The notes: a model not told the origin generated them from the sequence alone. DNA of 64,000 nt from DASTFP01 sp963744345 (GCA_963744345.1 CAVUTD010000029.1:150729-214728), one strand, 5' to 3'; shown: positions 45,517 to 54,990, numbered from the stretch's first letter. Numbers and translations: made by a program.

Positions 45517-46743
45517 TCAGTCCTTATCTTCGGGCTGATCGTCGAAAACTGGCTGTGAGCCAGCTTGCAGCGCGTCGATGCGATTAGCAATTTCGGCCAC
45601 CTCATCGGCCGTAACATGAATGGTGAAGTCGATCTCGGCATGGTAACTTTTTCCCGGCGCCAGCTTCGGGACCCGGCGAAATTTGCGTTCAATCCGTCGA
45701 TTGTTCGGAAAGCCGGTTCCCGGCTCCAAGCCAGTTACGTAACCATCGCTCTCCGCATTGGTGTTTTTCCAGAGAGCGACGTAAGGAAGTTCGATGATCG
45801 GAAATGACATCGAGACCGCTTTGTTGCGCGCTCTGTTTTGAAGCATTATCAGAACGCGTCCTTGGGAATCTGCCAGCGGACGAAGGCAATAAACCTGCTC
45901 AACGAATCCGCGCTGCGGCGCTTTGTACTCGGAAAAACTGGCGATATCCTTGGCAGCGTGCTGGTTGAATGGAGTAACCCTCTCCAAAGCGCCCGCAAAG
46001 GACGCCCCCTCCTCGAGTAATGGCGGCCCATAGTTCGCATGATAAAGAATTTGAAACTCTTGTTCCTCGGAGCCACGATTGGTAATCACGTCCGTAATCT
46101 GAAAGCTGTTTGAACCTGGAACGGTGGAGATTTCGGTTTGCAACTCGAGCTTCGGACCATAGAACGCGCGCTCGTCGACGCGTCCTCGAATCCGAATACG
46201 ATGCGGAGATCCTCCATCGATCAACACCTCAACTTCGCTGGCAGGAATGTTGGCGATCTTCCCGTGGAGGGATAGCTCCATCGTGGCTTCGTCGCCCACA
46301 TTGTTGATAAATTTGTCAATTCCAGGATGTCCGTTGTTCTCGAGCCCACATCGAACCATCCACTCGTTGAAGCCCTCAAGCCAACCAAGCCCGTTCCGGC
46401 TCTGCAAATTGATATATTGCGGATGAACAACTTCTTTCACCGGAGAATTCCAGCCTAAGCGAACATCACCCATAGTGACCGACAAAACGCCCATGCCACG
46501 AGTGGGGCAAACTGTGAATTTGAGCCGGCCATTGTCGAGCAGGATAACGTCAACCCCCTCCTGCTTGCCGCCATGTAGCGTTATCTTCTGTACCGACCAC
46601 CGGGCACCACTAGCTGTCTTGTCTTCGGCGGCAATCTCCCACGAGTCGACGTGCACATTGCGCTCTACGCTCGTGAGAATCTTGCCGGAACTCGCTTCGG
46701 CAGCCGCGCTTGGGGCCTCAGATGGGGAAGACCTATTTTTCAT
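45517..46743 (-). CDS. DUF4432 (aldose 1-epimerase-like) protein
   Basis: A 408-residue DUF4432 protein of the galactose-mutarotase superfamily. Key stretches are LDNGRLKFTVCPTRGMGVLS, LGWNSPVKEVVHP, RNGLGWLEGFNEWMVRCGLE and the later EQEFQILYHANYGPPLLEEG. It probably interconverts sugar anomers or a related sugar derivative. It follows a PfkB kinase gene by 46 bases on the same strand, so a joint role in sugar use is likely. The substrate is not shown. Confidence 0.88.
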   Translation of the reverse strand: MKNRSSPSEAPSAAAEASSGKILTSVERNVHVDSWEIAAEDKTASGARWSVQKITLHGGKQEGVDVILLDNGRLKFTVCPTRGMGVLSVTMGDVRLGWNSPVKEVVHPQYINLQSRNGLGWLEGFNEWMVRCGLENNGHPGIDKFINNVGDEATMELSLHGKIANIPASEVEVLIDGGSPHRIRIRGRVDERAFYGPKLELQTEISTVPGSNSFQITDVITNRGSEEQEFQILYHANYGPPLLEEGASFAGALERVTPFNQHAAKDIASFSEYKAPQRGFVEQVYCLRPLADSQGRVLIMLQNRARNKAVSMSFPIIELPYVALWKNTNAESDGYVTGLEPGTGFPNNRRIERKFRRVPKLAPGKSYHAEIDFTIHVTADEVAEIANRIDALQAGSQPVFDDQPEDKD

Positions 46744-46789
46744 GCCAAAACCTCCGCGACTCTCGGCGTGATCGGATCCTCAAAACGGG

Positions 46790-47695
46790 CTATTGCGGAT
46801 AGACTGTGCCGTCGGGCGCGACCGTGTATTGCGGGGTGGCTCCATCGCTGGAAGCGACAAATTCACCAAGCCGGCAGGCACGCGTCAGGGCCTCGACAGG
46901 CGAGCGTTTCACCGGACCCACCAGGCCGTGAATCAGGGAGGCAAGGAAAGAATCGCCTGCTCCGACGGTATCCTTTACGACCACGGGTCGCCCATCCACC
47001 CAATGCCATTTCGCGCCTTCCACGAGACCGGCACCACGTGCGCCTGCTGTCACGCAGAGGCGCTCGCAACCCGCTCCGGCAGCGTATTCAGCAGCAGCTT
47101 TCTCAATAGAGAGTGTTGGATATAAGCCATGAGTGAGAACTCCCAATTCCTCATCATTGAGTTTGATGAGGTTTGACTGTGCAGCCAGGTGTCGGATAAT
47201 CTCTTGATCGTCAAAAGGCGGCCGCAAATTGACGTCGTAGATTTTCAATCCTCCACCCATTTTGCTCAGCACCCTGTGTAGTTGCTTGCGGTTGTGTTCG
47301 GATCGTTGGGCCAGCGTTCCAAATAAGAGAGAAGCACCACGAGCAACTATCTCAAGAACTTCCTCGTCTGGCTCGATCCAATCCCAAGCCACATCCTCGA
47401 CGATTTCATATTTAGCACTGCCGTCAGGTTGGATGTGCGCCCGCACTACACCTGTCAGCTTGTCGGGCAAAATATTCACGAATCGGCCGTCAAGGCCCCA
47501 ACGTTCAAGGCGGCGAATCAATTCCTGGCCAAGAAAATCCGAACCCACGGCCGTAACGGGATATGCGGTGAGACCGAGTTTCTGCAGATGGTACGCGACG
47601 TTGATCGGAGCACCACCAGGGAAAAGTCCGCGCGGTAGACAGTCCCATAAGACTTCACCAAAACAGAGGACCGGGGGAACGGCTGCTTCAGCCAT
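46790..47695 (-). CDS. PfkB-family carbohydrate kinase (fructokinase-like)
   Basis: A 301-residue kinase from ATG 47695; the frame runs upstream to 47782 without family resemblance. The N-terminus VLCFGEVLWDCLPRGLFPGG is typical of fructokinase, followed by APINVAYHLQKLG. The C-terminal signature VVKDTVGAGDSFLASLI holds the catalytic base Asp248. It phosphorylates a sugar, most likely fructose, using ATP. It diverges from a ROK gene across about 200 bases and heads an operon with DUF4432. Confidence 0.9.
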   Translation of the reverse strand: MAEAAVPPVLCFGEVLWDCLPRGLFPGGAPINVAYHLQKLGLTAYPVTAVGSDFLGQELIRRLERWGLDGRFVNILPDKLTGVVRAHIQPDGSAKYEIVEDVAWDWIEPDEEVLEIVARGASLLFGTLAQRSEHNRKQLHRVLSKMGGGLKIYDVNLRPPFDDQEIIRHLAAQSNLIKLNDEELGVLTHGLYPTLSIEKAAAEYAAGAGCERLCVTAGARGAGLVEGAKWHWVDGRPVVVKDTVGAGDSFLASLIHGLVGPVKRSPVEALTRACRLGEFVASSDGATPQYTVAPDGTVYPQ

Positions 47696-47817
47696 AGGGC
47701 CGTGAAGATAACCGCTATCCAAAGCTTCTGTAAACAACCGAATTGACCTTCGATCGTCTTGAGGGCTCCTTTGAAGAACCAAGTTCCCCGTGGAGATTTG
47801 TTGCTGTTGATTTCAAT

Positions 47818-47845
47818 TCCAGTCAAACTGGAGTGAATTCGCTCC
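47818..47845. promoter_or_regulatory. Two operator-like palindromes between divergent sugar genes
   Basis: TCCAGT at 47818-47823 and ACTGGA at 47827-47832 form a palindrome with a three-base centre. Overlapping it, 47830-47845 (GGAGTGAATTCGCTCC) is a near-palindrome centred on GAATTC with two mismatches. They lie in the divergent region between the PfkB and ROK genes and could bind a regulator of both. This is inferred from symmetry and position only. Confidence 0.3.
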
Positions 47846-47901
47846 CCGGAGCTCTGATGAACCATCCAGCTGAGATCCAGGAACAACCTCGAGAGGAAGA
47901 A

Positions 47902-48816
47902 ATGGAGCGGCTCGTAGGAGTCGACATCGGAGGCACACAAATCAAAATGGGGGCCTTTTCGTCCCAGGGAGCTCTTATCGGACAATCGGCGCGCGAAACA
48001 GAGGACCGTCCCACCAGAGGCGTGCCGGCCTTCGCAGCGATCGTTCGCGAAATGCTGCGTGAAGCAAACGCTGCGTCGAAGATACGCGTCGGAATTGCCG
48101 CGCCTGGAATAGCATCGAGGGATGGTCGCTCAATCGCCTATCAGCCGGGGAAAATGCACGGAATCGAAGGATTTGACTGGAGCAATTACCTTGGACGCGA
48201 AGTGCCTGTGCTCAATGACGCGCATGCTGCATTGCTGGGAGAGGTTTGGCAGGGAGCTGCCAAGGGCGCAAATGACGCCGTCCTCCTCACCTTGGGCACA
48301 GGGGTCGGGGGCGCCATTCTGAGTCATGGGCGGCTGATGAAAGGTTCGTTCGGGCGCGCCGGGCATCTCGGGCATGTCTCTGTCAATGAAAGCACGGAGC
48401 GGAGCATCTTCGGAACGCCCGGCTCTCTGGAGGCCGCCATTGGGAACTATACTGTCAGCATGCGGAGCAATGGCCGCTTTTCATCTACCCGCGAATTGGT
48501 ACGAGCGCATTGCGCCGGCGACGCCGAGGCGACCATCATCTGGGAGAAATCGCTTCGAACTCTCGCCCGAGCCATTGCTTCGTTTATCAATATCCTTGAC
48601 CCTGAAATCGTTATCCTAGCCGGCGGCATTACCAAAGCCGGCCCGGCCCTTTTCGAGCCACTCACAAGTTATCTCGACGAATTTGAATGGCGACCTGGTG
48701 CTCGCCGTGTCGCCATCGTTCCGGCGATCCTTGGCGAATGGGCCGGGACATATGGCGCAGCTTGGAACGCCGGGCTGCTCGCTTCCGCGGAACTGCTGAC
48801 ACCCGCCCAATCTTAG
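47902..48816 (+). CDS. ROK-family sugar kinase-like protein lacking the zinc motif
   Basis: A 304-residue ROK protein from ATG 47902, which has GAGAGGAAG just upstream; an upstream extension of the frame is not likely. Phosphate 1 is VGVDIGGTQIKMGAF, and ALLTLGTGVGGAILSHG carries the other phosphate site. The catalytic aspartate is in VPVLNDAHAALLGE. The usual ROK zinc signature CxCGxxGCxE, after the histidine in GHLGHVSV, reads SIFGTPGSLEA here, with no cysteines. No helix-turn-helix domain is present, so it is a kinase (glucokinase-like) rather than a repressor. The substrate is unknown. Confidence 0.88.
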   Translation: MERLVGVDIGGTQIKMGAFSSQGALIGQSARETEDRPTRGVPAFAAIVREMLREANAASKIRVGIAAPGIASRDGRSIAYQPGKMHGIEGFDWSNYLGREVPVLNDAHAALLGEVWQGAAKGANDAVLLTLGTGVGGAILSHGRLMKGSFGRAGHLGHVSVNESTERSIFGTPGSLEAAIGNYTVSMRSNGRFSSTRELVRAHCAGDAEATIIWEKSLRTLARAIASFINILDPEIVILAGGITKAGPALFEPLTSYLDEFEWRPGARRVAIVPAILGEWAGTYGAAWNAGLLASAELLTPAQS

Positions 48817-48831
48817 AAACTTCGCAAGTCA

Positions 48832-48939
48832 ACACTCCGAAGTGTCCAGGTCGATGAGTCGACCGAAGTGAACCCTTCTCCACGACGTCGCTGGACCTGC
48901 GCGGCTTGCGCGGCATCGAGGAGATCGCTGGACCTGCGC
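48832..48939. repeat. Tandem small hairpins and a 15-bp direct repeat
   Basis: Within this 302-base gap, ACACT (48832-48836) pairs with AGTGT (48841-48845), and GGTCGA (48849-48854) pairs with TCGACC (48859-48864). TCGCTGGACCTGCGC occurs at 48888-48902 and again at 48925-48939. No gene is supported in the gap (48817-49118). The cluster could be terminators of the ROK gene or a REP-like unit. Confidence 0.45.
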
Positions 48940-49118
48940 TCGGAGGAGTTCCTGGCGAAGCATACGGAACTTTGCAAAATGAGCTTCAGGGCCGAGGGTC
49001 TACCGTGCATACTCCCTCCTAGAAAGCTAAGCGTCCCATGAAAGAGCTCGCCCTGCCCTCAGATCGCTGCCCCGGCACGCCGAAGGGCTGAGATCGCCCT
49101 TTTCCCCATTTGAAAACC

Positions 49119-50729
49119 ATGAATGCCATCTCCCTTGTCGCAAACGGCGATCTTCGCATCGAAGCCAACCAAAAGTGTGAAGCAGCGCAAGCCGCCATGG
49201 AAAAGCAGTTGGTTGCTGCACTCGAAAAAGAGGGCGCTACCGTGCAGCGCGCCCACTCCTTCGACTCCGAGAAAAAGCACGGATTTATCGACAGCCAAAA
49301 GTATGGCATGGAAGTCTTCCGCAAAATTCCCCCTGATGCACCGCTTCTCGTCGCTGAGTCTGTCTGGCAGTACACCCATCACATCCTTCACGGGCTCCTT
49401 TCGCACCAAGGACCGATTCTCACCGTCGCGAACTGGAGCGGCACGTGGCCAGGTTTGGTTGGCTTGCTTAATCTCAACGGTTCGCTGACCAAGGCAGGAG
49501 TCAAGTTCAGCACGCTCTGGAGTGAAAATTTCGACGACGATTTTTTTCGCAGCGGCATCAGGAAATGGCTCAAGACCGGTAAGATTAAGCACGACTCCTC
49601 TCATGTGCGGCGCTTGGCAGATTTTAAGATTCCCAATGCTATCGAAAAGACGGCGAGAAAATTTGCGAACGCTCTTAAGAGGGAGAAAGCGATCATGGGC
49701 GTTTTCGATGAAGGATGCATGGGCATGTACAACGCCATCATCCCGGACGAGCTTTTGCACTCCACGGGCCTCTTCAAGGAGCGCCTTAGTCAATCTTCCC
49801 TCTATGCGGAAATGCTCAAGGTTGGCGACGAGGAAGCCCGCGCGGTTTACGACTGGTACTGCAAAAAGGGTCTTAAGTTTCACTTCGGCGATAACGAGGA
49901 ATCCGCTCTCACCGAGGCTCAAGTGCTCCAGCAGTGTAAAATGTATATCGCGGCGGTGCGCATCGCCGATGATTTTGGCTGCGCAACGATCGGAATTCAG
50001 TACCAACAGGGGCTAAAAGATCTCTGTCCAGCGTCCGACTTGGTCGAAGGGACTTTGAACAACGCTGATCGACCGCCGGTCTTCCGCAAGGGAACCCCGG
50101 TGGCGCTCTATCAAGGCGAGGCGCTGCCGCACTTTAACGAAGTCGATGAATGCGCAGGTCTCGATGGACTCGTGACCTACCGGCTTTGGCGGCAGCTCGG
50201 ATTCCCTCCGGAAAACACCCTTCACGATCTGAGATGGGGCCGTCAATTCACCGGCAAAGTCGATGGCAAAAAGCTCGATGCCTACGTCTGGGTGTTTTTG
50301 ATCTCCGGCGCGGCGCCGCCGGAGCACTTTGTGGACGGTTGGAAAGGAGCCGAAAGCTTGCGTCAACCCCCAATGTATTGGCGTTTAGGCGGCGGTACTC
50401 TGCGCGGAATTAGCAAATCGGGGTGGATCGTGTGGAGCCGAGTGGATGTCTCGGGCGGCGCGTTAAATTTCGATACTGGCCTCGCGGAAGTTGTCAGACT
50501 GCCGGCCGAAGAAACGCAAGAGCGCTGGCAACTGACCACTCCGGAGTGGCCGATCATGCACGCAGTTCTTCAAGGGATTACCCGAGATCAGATGATGGGG
50601 CGGCACAAAGCCAATCACATTCAGGTCGCCTACGCACCCGACAAGGCAGCAGCCCGTCGTGCCTTGTTCGCCAAAGCGACCGCTATGGATGAGCTCGGCG
50701 TGAACGTTTATCTCTGCGGGGAAATCTAA
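49119..50729 (+). CDS. L-fucose/L-arabinose isomerase-like protein
   Basis: A 536-residue protein from ATG 49119 (a TTG lies nine bases upstream). It matches the L-fucose isomerase fold: LVAESVWQYTHHILHGLLSH, TVANWSGTWPGLVGLLNLNG, GVFDEGCMGMYNAIIPDELL and LPHFNEVDECAGLDGLVTYR. It would isomerise an L-fucose-like aldose to the ketose. A class II aldolase gene starts two bases after its stop, the classic isomerase-aldolase pairing. The metal ligands are not mapped with certainty. Confidence 0.85.
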   Translation: MNAISLVANGDLRIEANQKCEAAQAAMEKQLVAALEKEGATVQRAHSFDSEKKHGFIDSQKYGMEVFRKIPPDAPLLVAESVWQYTHHILHGLLSHQGPILTVANWSGTWPGLVGLLNLNGSLTKAGVKFSTLWSENFDDDFFRSGIRKWLKTGKIKHDSSHVRRLADFKIPNAIEKTARKFANALKREKAIMGVFDEGCMGMYNAIIPDELLHSTGLFKERLSQSSLYAEMLKVGDEEARAVYDWYCKKGLKFHFGDNEESALTEAQVLQQCKMYIAAVRIADDFGCATIGIQYQQGLKDLCPASDLVEGTLNNADRPPVFRKGTPVALYQGEALPHFNEVDECAGLDGLVTYRLWRQLGFPPENTLHDLRWGRQFTGKVDGKKLDAYVWVFLISGAAPPEHFVDGWKGAESLRQPPMYWRLGGGTLRGISKSGWIVWSRVDVSGGALNFDTGLAEVVRLPAEETQERWQLTTPEWPIMHAVLQGITRDQMMGRHKANHIQVAYAPDKAAARRALFAKATAMDELGVNVYLCGEI

Positions 50730-50731
50730 GA

Positions 50732-51493
50732 GTGAGCGACCCCGCGGAACTTAGACGGGCGCTGGTTGATCTCTCGCGTGATCTCGGCACTGCGCAACGC
50801 GAATTGGCGATTCTCGGCGAGGGAAACGCCTCCGCGAAATTGAGCGCCGATGCCTTCATCGTCAAGGCAAGCGGAGCTACCCTCGAAACGCTCACCGAGG
50901 TGAATGTAACTGAATGTCGGTCGGCGCCGCTTCTCGCTATGCTTGATCGGGATGACCTCAGCGACAAAGAGGTCGATGACGAACTCCTCGCCTCCCGAGT
51001 AGATCCCTTGGCCCGGAAGCCTTCTGTTGAGGCTCTGTTCCATGCTTACCTTCTGAGCTTGCCCGACGTGCACTTTGTTGGACACACGCACCCGATCCAC
51101 ATCAACCAAATTCTCTGTTCACCACGGGCACGCGAATTCGCCGAAAATAAGCTCTTCCCGGACGACATTGTCTGCTGCGGTCCAGCCTCTGCCTTCGTCC
51201 CGTACACCGATCCCGGTTTAAGGCTGTCGCAAATCATCCGTCGTGAGACAGTGCAGTTCGTGGGGAACTTTGGCATGTCCCCGCGCGTCATCCTGCTCGA
51301 AAACCACGGCATTATCACCCTGGGACGCTCGCCCGAGGCCGTAAAGGCAGCGATGTTCATGGCCGAAAAAGCCGCCAAAATCTTCGCCGGCGCCGCTGTT
51401 CTCGGAGGACCACGTTTCCTTTCCCAGGAAAACGTCGCCCGAATTGAGGGGCGACCTGACGAAGCCTATCGGCAAAAGATGCTCAAGCTGTAA
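50732..51493 (+). CDS. Class II aldolase/adducin family protein (fuculose/rhamnulose-phosphate aldolase-like)
   Basis: A 253-residue class II aldolase. Zinc ligands are visible in FVGHTHPIHIN (the H-x-H pair) and in LLENHGIITLG. The N-terminal GEGNASAKLSADAFIVKASG is the substrate-binding loop. Such enzymes cleave L-fuculose 1-phosphate or L-rhamnulose 1-phosphate into dihydroxyacetone phosphate and L-lactaldehyde. GTG at 50732 follows the isomerase stop by two bases, so the genes are coupled. No dedicated fuculokinase adjoins. Confidence 0.88.
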   Translation: MSDPAELRRALVDLSRDLGTAQRELAILGEGNASAKLSADAFIVKASGATLETLTEVNVTECRSAPLLAMLDRDDLSDKEVDDELLASRVDPLARKPSVEALFHAYLLSLPDVHFVGHTHPIHINQILCSPRAREFAENKLFPDDIVCCGPASAFVPYTDPGLRLSQIIRRETVQFVGNFGMSPRVILLENHGIITLGRSPEAVKAAMFMAEKAAKIFAGAAVLGGPRFLSQENVARIEGRPDEAYRQKMLKL

Positions 51494-51538
51494 CGCGTGG
51501 GTCTTTAAAGTTCGCTGTCGCTCCAGCGTCTTTGTGAC

Positions 51539-51572
51539 GATGGTGGCGAGACTCCGCCACCGCGAGACCATC
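51539..51572. repeat. Intergenic stem-loop after the aldolase gene
   Basis: GGTGGCG (51542-51548) and CGCCACC (51555-51561) form a perfect 7-bp stem with a six-base loop. GATGGT (51539-51544) and ACCATC (51567-51572) give a competing outer pairing. It lies 45 bases after the aldolase stop. It may be a terminator without a T-run or a REP-like unit. Otherwise the 294-base gap to 51788 shows no gene. Confidence 0.5.
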
Positions 51573-51787
51573 CTCATCCCAAATTGCCTTGCGACTTCCC
51601 CACATACGCTATATACATAAGCGCTAACTTGTCCCCCGGTAAGAGGGCGCAATGCCGAAGCCAATGGTAATGACAATTCCCGCGAGATGATTGACATAAT
51701 GGATCGATTTAGGGTCTTTCGTTGATCTGAGCGCGGAAAAGAAAAACCGAGTCGCTTTCGGCGGAATCGCCGAGTCGCATCGAACGG

Positions 51788-54700
51788 ATGTGCAGGCAAC
51801 GCGGCTTGAGCGACCCAAAACTGAATGTGAGCGTTAGCGAACTTGCCAGAACAAAGGCGACGCAAAGTTCAAGGCTGAAGAAGAGCCCGGACAACTTTGA
51901 GGATGAGCTGCCGGGCTTTATCAACGCCTTTTCCGAGGCCATCGCCGTATTTGATGGCTGCGGCCGTATTGCCCTGGCAAACGGACACGCTGAGCGGCTC
52001 TTTGGTTACCAACCTGGCGAGTTACGCGACCGGCAGTTGAAGATGCTCGTCCCGGAGCACGCAGTCCCAGAAATCATCGGAACGGGAGTCGGACCACCGC
52101 GCCGAAGCACGCGATCTGCAGCCATTCGCAAAGATGGAAGCACGTTCCATGCGCAGGTGGAAATCAGCCTCTGGAAGGCAGCCGCGCCGCAGTGGTTCGT
52201 AGCAGTTATCCGCAACGGCGTTGGTCACGCGCCTCGCGAAGAACTCCTAGGTCAAGAAACGGAAACAAATTCGAAACCGCCACCGGAACTCAATGCGTTG
52301 GAGCATCGGCCCGAAAGCGAGCGTCGCTTGCGAGAACTGATCAATGGACTTCCGGTGGCCGTATACACTACCGATGCCGACGGCTACTTGACTCTCTATA
52401 ATGAAGCTGCCGAGGCATTTTGGGGTCGCAGTCCTGAGCTCGGCAAGGACCGCTGGTGTGGTTCGTGGAAGCTCTACGACACAGAGGGTATGCCGATGCA
52501 GTTGGAAGACTGCCCGCTGGCGATCGCGCTTAAAGAACAGCGTCTTCTCCGAGGCGTTGAGGTGACAGTAGAAAGACCAGATGGTAAACGTCTTGCGTTC
52601 ATCCCGCATCCCTCACCTCTTCGAGATGCCTCGGGCAACGTGATTGGCGCAATGAACGTCTTGGTGAATATCACGGAGCGCCAGTTGGCCGAGCAGGCGC
52701 TGCAGCGTCAAGCTGGCCTGATCGATCTCTCTTTTGACGCGATCCTTGTCTGGAGAGAACCTGGTGGCATCGAATTTTGGAACAAGGGCGCCACCTTGCT
52801 CTACGGATTCGAGAAGGAGGAAGCGCTGGGAAAGACCGAGCATCACCTCCTGCAATCACGCCGTTCAGTTCCGTGGGAACAAATCCAGGCCGAGCTACAC
52901 GAACGCGGCTTTTGGGAGGGCGAAGTGCGCCATACTACCAAAGAGGGCCGGGAAGTTTTCGTCTCTTCGCGGCACCAGCTTGTGGCTGAAAGGGATGGCA
53001 CGATGCTCATCCTGGAAACTAATCGCGACATCACACGGAGAAAACGCGCTGAAGCGGAACTCAACGCGACTCGCCAGCAACTCGTGTCTGAACTTGCAAA
53101 TATGACCCGACTGCACGAGGTCAGTGTGCAATCGGTTGAGCAAGGCGAGTTGGAAGGTCTGCTTAACCAGATCTTGGACGCGGCCATCGATATCACCCGC
53201 GCTGACAAAGGAAATATTCAGTTACTCGACCAAGCCGAAACTCTTCGCATTGCCACCCAACGCGGATTCTCGAAGGACTTTCTTGATTTCTTCAATCAGG
53301 TCCAAGCCGGAGAAGCCGTTTGCGGAAACGCCCTCAAGAGCGTGAAGCGCGTCATCGCCGAAGACGTGACGACAAGCCCTGTCCTTGTGGGCACCCCTGC
53401 CCTGCAGGTCATCTTAGCGGATGGCTGCCGGTCGGTGCAATCGACGCCGCTGCTCACGCGCAACGGTCGTCTGCTGGGAATATTCTCGACCCACTACGGT
53501 GTCCCGCGCCGCTTTACCGAGAGCGATCTGCGCTTGTTGGATCTCTTGGCGCGCCAAGCGGCAGATCTCATTGAACGGTTTCAAAACGACGAGAAGCTGC
53601 GCGAAAGCCGCCAGCAAATTGCGGCGATTTTGGAATCCGCGATCGACGCAATTATCAGCGTGGATGCGGAGCAGCGGATCGTTCTCTTCAACCGAGCCGC
53701 AGAGAAGATGTTCCGATGCACCGCGAGCGAGGCCATCGGCGCCTCTCTGAAAAGATTCATTCCCGAGCGCTTCCGAGCTGTCCACGACGATCGCCTCAAG
53801 CACTTCGTGAAAACCGGTGAGACTGGCCGAAAAATGGACAGACTTGCGACCGTTCGCGGGCTGCGGGCGGACGGTGAGGAGTTCCCCATCGAGGCTTCCG
53901 TCTCGCAGGGGCAATCGGGAGGGAAAGAATTCTACACGGTGATCGTGCGGGATGTCACCCGTCGAGTTCACGAAGAGGAGACGTTGCGACGGCAGGCTGA
54001 ACTCCTGCACCTCTCACACGACGCGATCTTCGTGTGGAACGCTCGGAGCGGCATTCAATTTTGGAGTGAGGGTGCCACCGAGGTCTACGGCTATGAACCG
54101 ACCGAAGTCTATGGGATGCTTCCGCACGATCTCTTCAAGACCGACTTGCCAACCTCTTGGCCACAGATCGAAGCGGAGCTTCACGAGCATGGTCTTTGGG
54201 AAGGAGAGCTGCGCCGGAAATGTAAGGCCAATCGAGAGGTCACCGTCTCCTGTCGCCTTCAACTTGTCTCAGAGAACGGCCAGGCCACTGTCATTCTCGA
54301 AACCGACCGGGACATCACCGAGCGCCGCCGGCTGGAGCAGGAATTGTTGGAGATTAGCAGTGCTGAACAGCGACGCATCGGGCAGGATTTGCATGATGGC
54401 CTTTGTCAACACCTGGCCGGAATAGAGTTCAGAACCTCGGTCCTCATCAATGAACTAGCCAGCAGCCCGCAAGTGCAGCAAGAGATCGCCGAGATCGGCG
54501 AGCTGATTCGTAACGGAGCCCGGCAGGCGCGGATGCTCTCTCACGGTCTCGCACCAGTCAGTCTCGAAGCTGATGGATTGACGTTGGCGCTCAAGGAACT
54601 GACCGAAAACGCTGCCAAGCTTTTTGCCAAGACATGCCGCTTCGAATGCCCAAAGCCCGTTCCGATCGAGGACAACCTTGTCGCGACACACTTTTATCGA

Positions 54701-54958
54701 ATCGCGCAAGAAGCAGTCAGCAATGCCGCGCGACACAGTCAGGCCAAGACCATCGTGGTGTCTCTGCGCAAAGCCGCTAAGGCGACCATGTTGAGCATTG
54801 CGGATGATGGTCGCGGGATCTCCGCCTCAACGAGCCAGTCGCGCGGAATGGGTCTGCGGATCATGAAATATCGCGCGGAGATGATCGGAGCGGTTCTGAG
54901 CATTGGTTCGACCAAAGGAGGGGGTACATCCGTCGTCTGCACCCTCAAGAATTCCTGA
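51788..54958 (+). CDS. Soluble multi-PAS/GAF sensor histidine kinase (NarX-type)
   Basis: A 1056-residue kinase without membrane helices. By pattern it has PAS domains at about 45-145, 180-295, 305-420, 605-730 and 735-860 and a GAF domain at about 430-600. PAS-type sequences include GYQPGELRDRQLKMLVPEH and GYEPTEVYGMLPHDLF. The dimerisation domain is HisKA_3-like, with phospho-acceptor His869 in RRIGQDLHDGLCQHL, followed by an ATPase domain (FYRIAQEAVSNAARHSQA, then DDGRG and GMGLRIMKYRAEMIG). It senses an intracellular or diffusible signal and pairs with the adjacent NarL-type regulator. Start is ATG 51788. Confidence 0.92.
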   Translation: MCRQRGLSDPKLNVSVSELARTKATQSSRLKKSPDNFEDELPGFINAFSEAIAVFDGCGRIALANGHAERLFGYQPGELRDRQLKMLVPEHAVPEIIGTGVGPPRRSTRSAAIRKDGSTFHAQVEISLWKAAAPQWFVAVIRNGVGHAPREELLGQETETNSKPPPELNALEHRPESERRLRELINGLPVAVYTTDADGYLTLYNEAAEAFWGRSPELGKDRWCGSWKLYDTEGMPMQLEDCPLAIALKEQRLLRGVEVTVERPDGKRLAFIPHPSPLRDASGNVIGAMNVLVNITERQLAEQALQRQAGLIDLSFDAILVWREPGGIEFWNKGATLLYGFEKEEALGKTEHHLLQSRRSVPWEQIQAELHERGFWEGEVRHTTKEGREVFVSSRHQLVAERDGTMLILETNRDITRRKRAEAELNATRQQLVSELANMTRLHEVSVQSVEQGELEGLLNQILDAAIDITRADKGNIQLLDQAETLRIATQRGFSKDFLDFFNQVQAGEAVCGNALKSVKRVIAEDVTTSPVLVGTPALQVILADGCRSVQSTPLLTRNGRLLGIFSTHYGVPRRFTESDLRLLDLLARQAADLIERFQNDEKLRESRQQIAAILESAIDAIISVDAEQRIVLFNRAAEKMFRCTASEAIGASLKRFIPERFRAVHDDRLKHFVKTGETGRKMDRLATVRGLRADGEEFPIEASVSQGQSGGKEFYTVIVRDVTRRVHEEETLRRQAELLHLSHDAIFVWNARSGIQFWSEGATEVYGYEPTEVYGMLPHDLFKTDLPTSWPQIEAELHEHGLWEGELRRKCKANREVTVSCRLQLVSENGQATVILETDRDITERRRLEQELLEISSAEQRRIGQDLHDGLCQHLAGIEFRTSVLINELASSPQVQQEIAEIGELIRNGARQARMLSHGLAPVSLEADGLTLALKELTENAAKLFAKTCRFECPKPVPIEDNLVATHFYRIAQEAVSNAARHSQAKTIVVSLRKAAKATMLSIADDGRGISASTSQSRGMGLRIMKYRAEMIGAVLSIGSTKGGGTSVVCTLKNS

Positions 54959-54990
54959 AGAAAGCGAGGCAGACTTCGAGAAAGACCCGC

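Noticed and set aside
45264..45692. 142-codon minus-strand frame next to DUF4432
   Set aside because: Overlaps the end of DUF4432 in another frame and shows no recognisable family.
48813..49010. 65-codon minus-strand frame in the gap before the fucose isomerase-like gene
   Set aside because: Low-complexity Ser/Arg text over hairpin repeats; no support as a gene.
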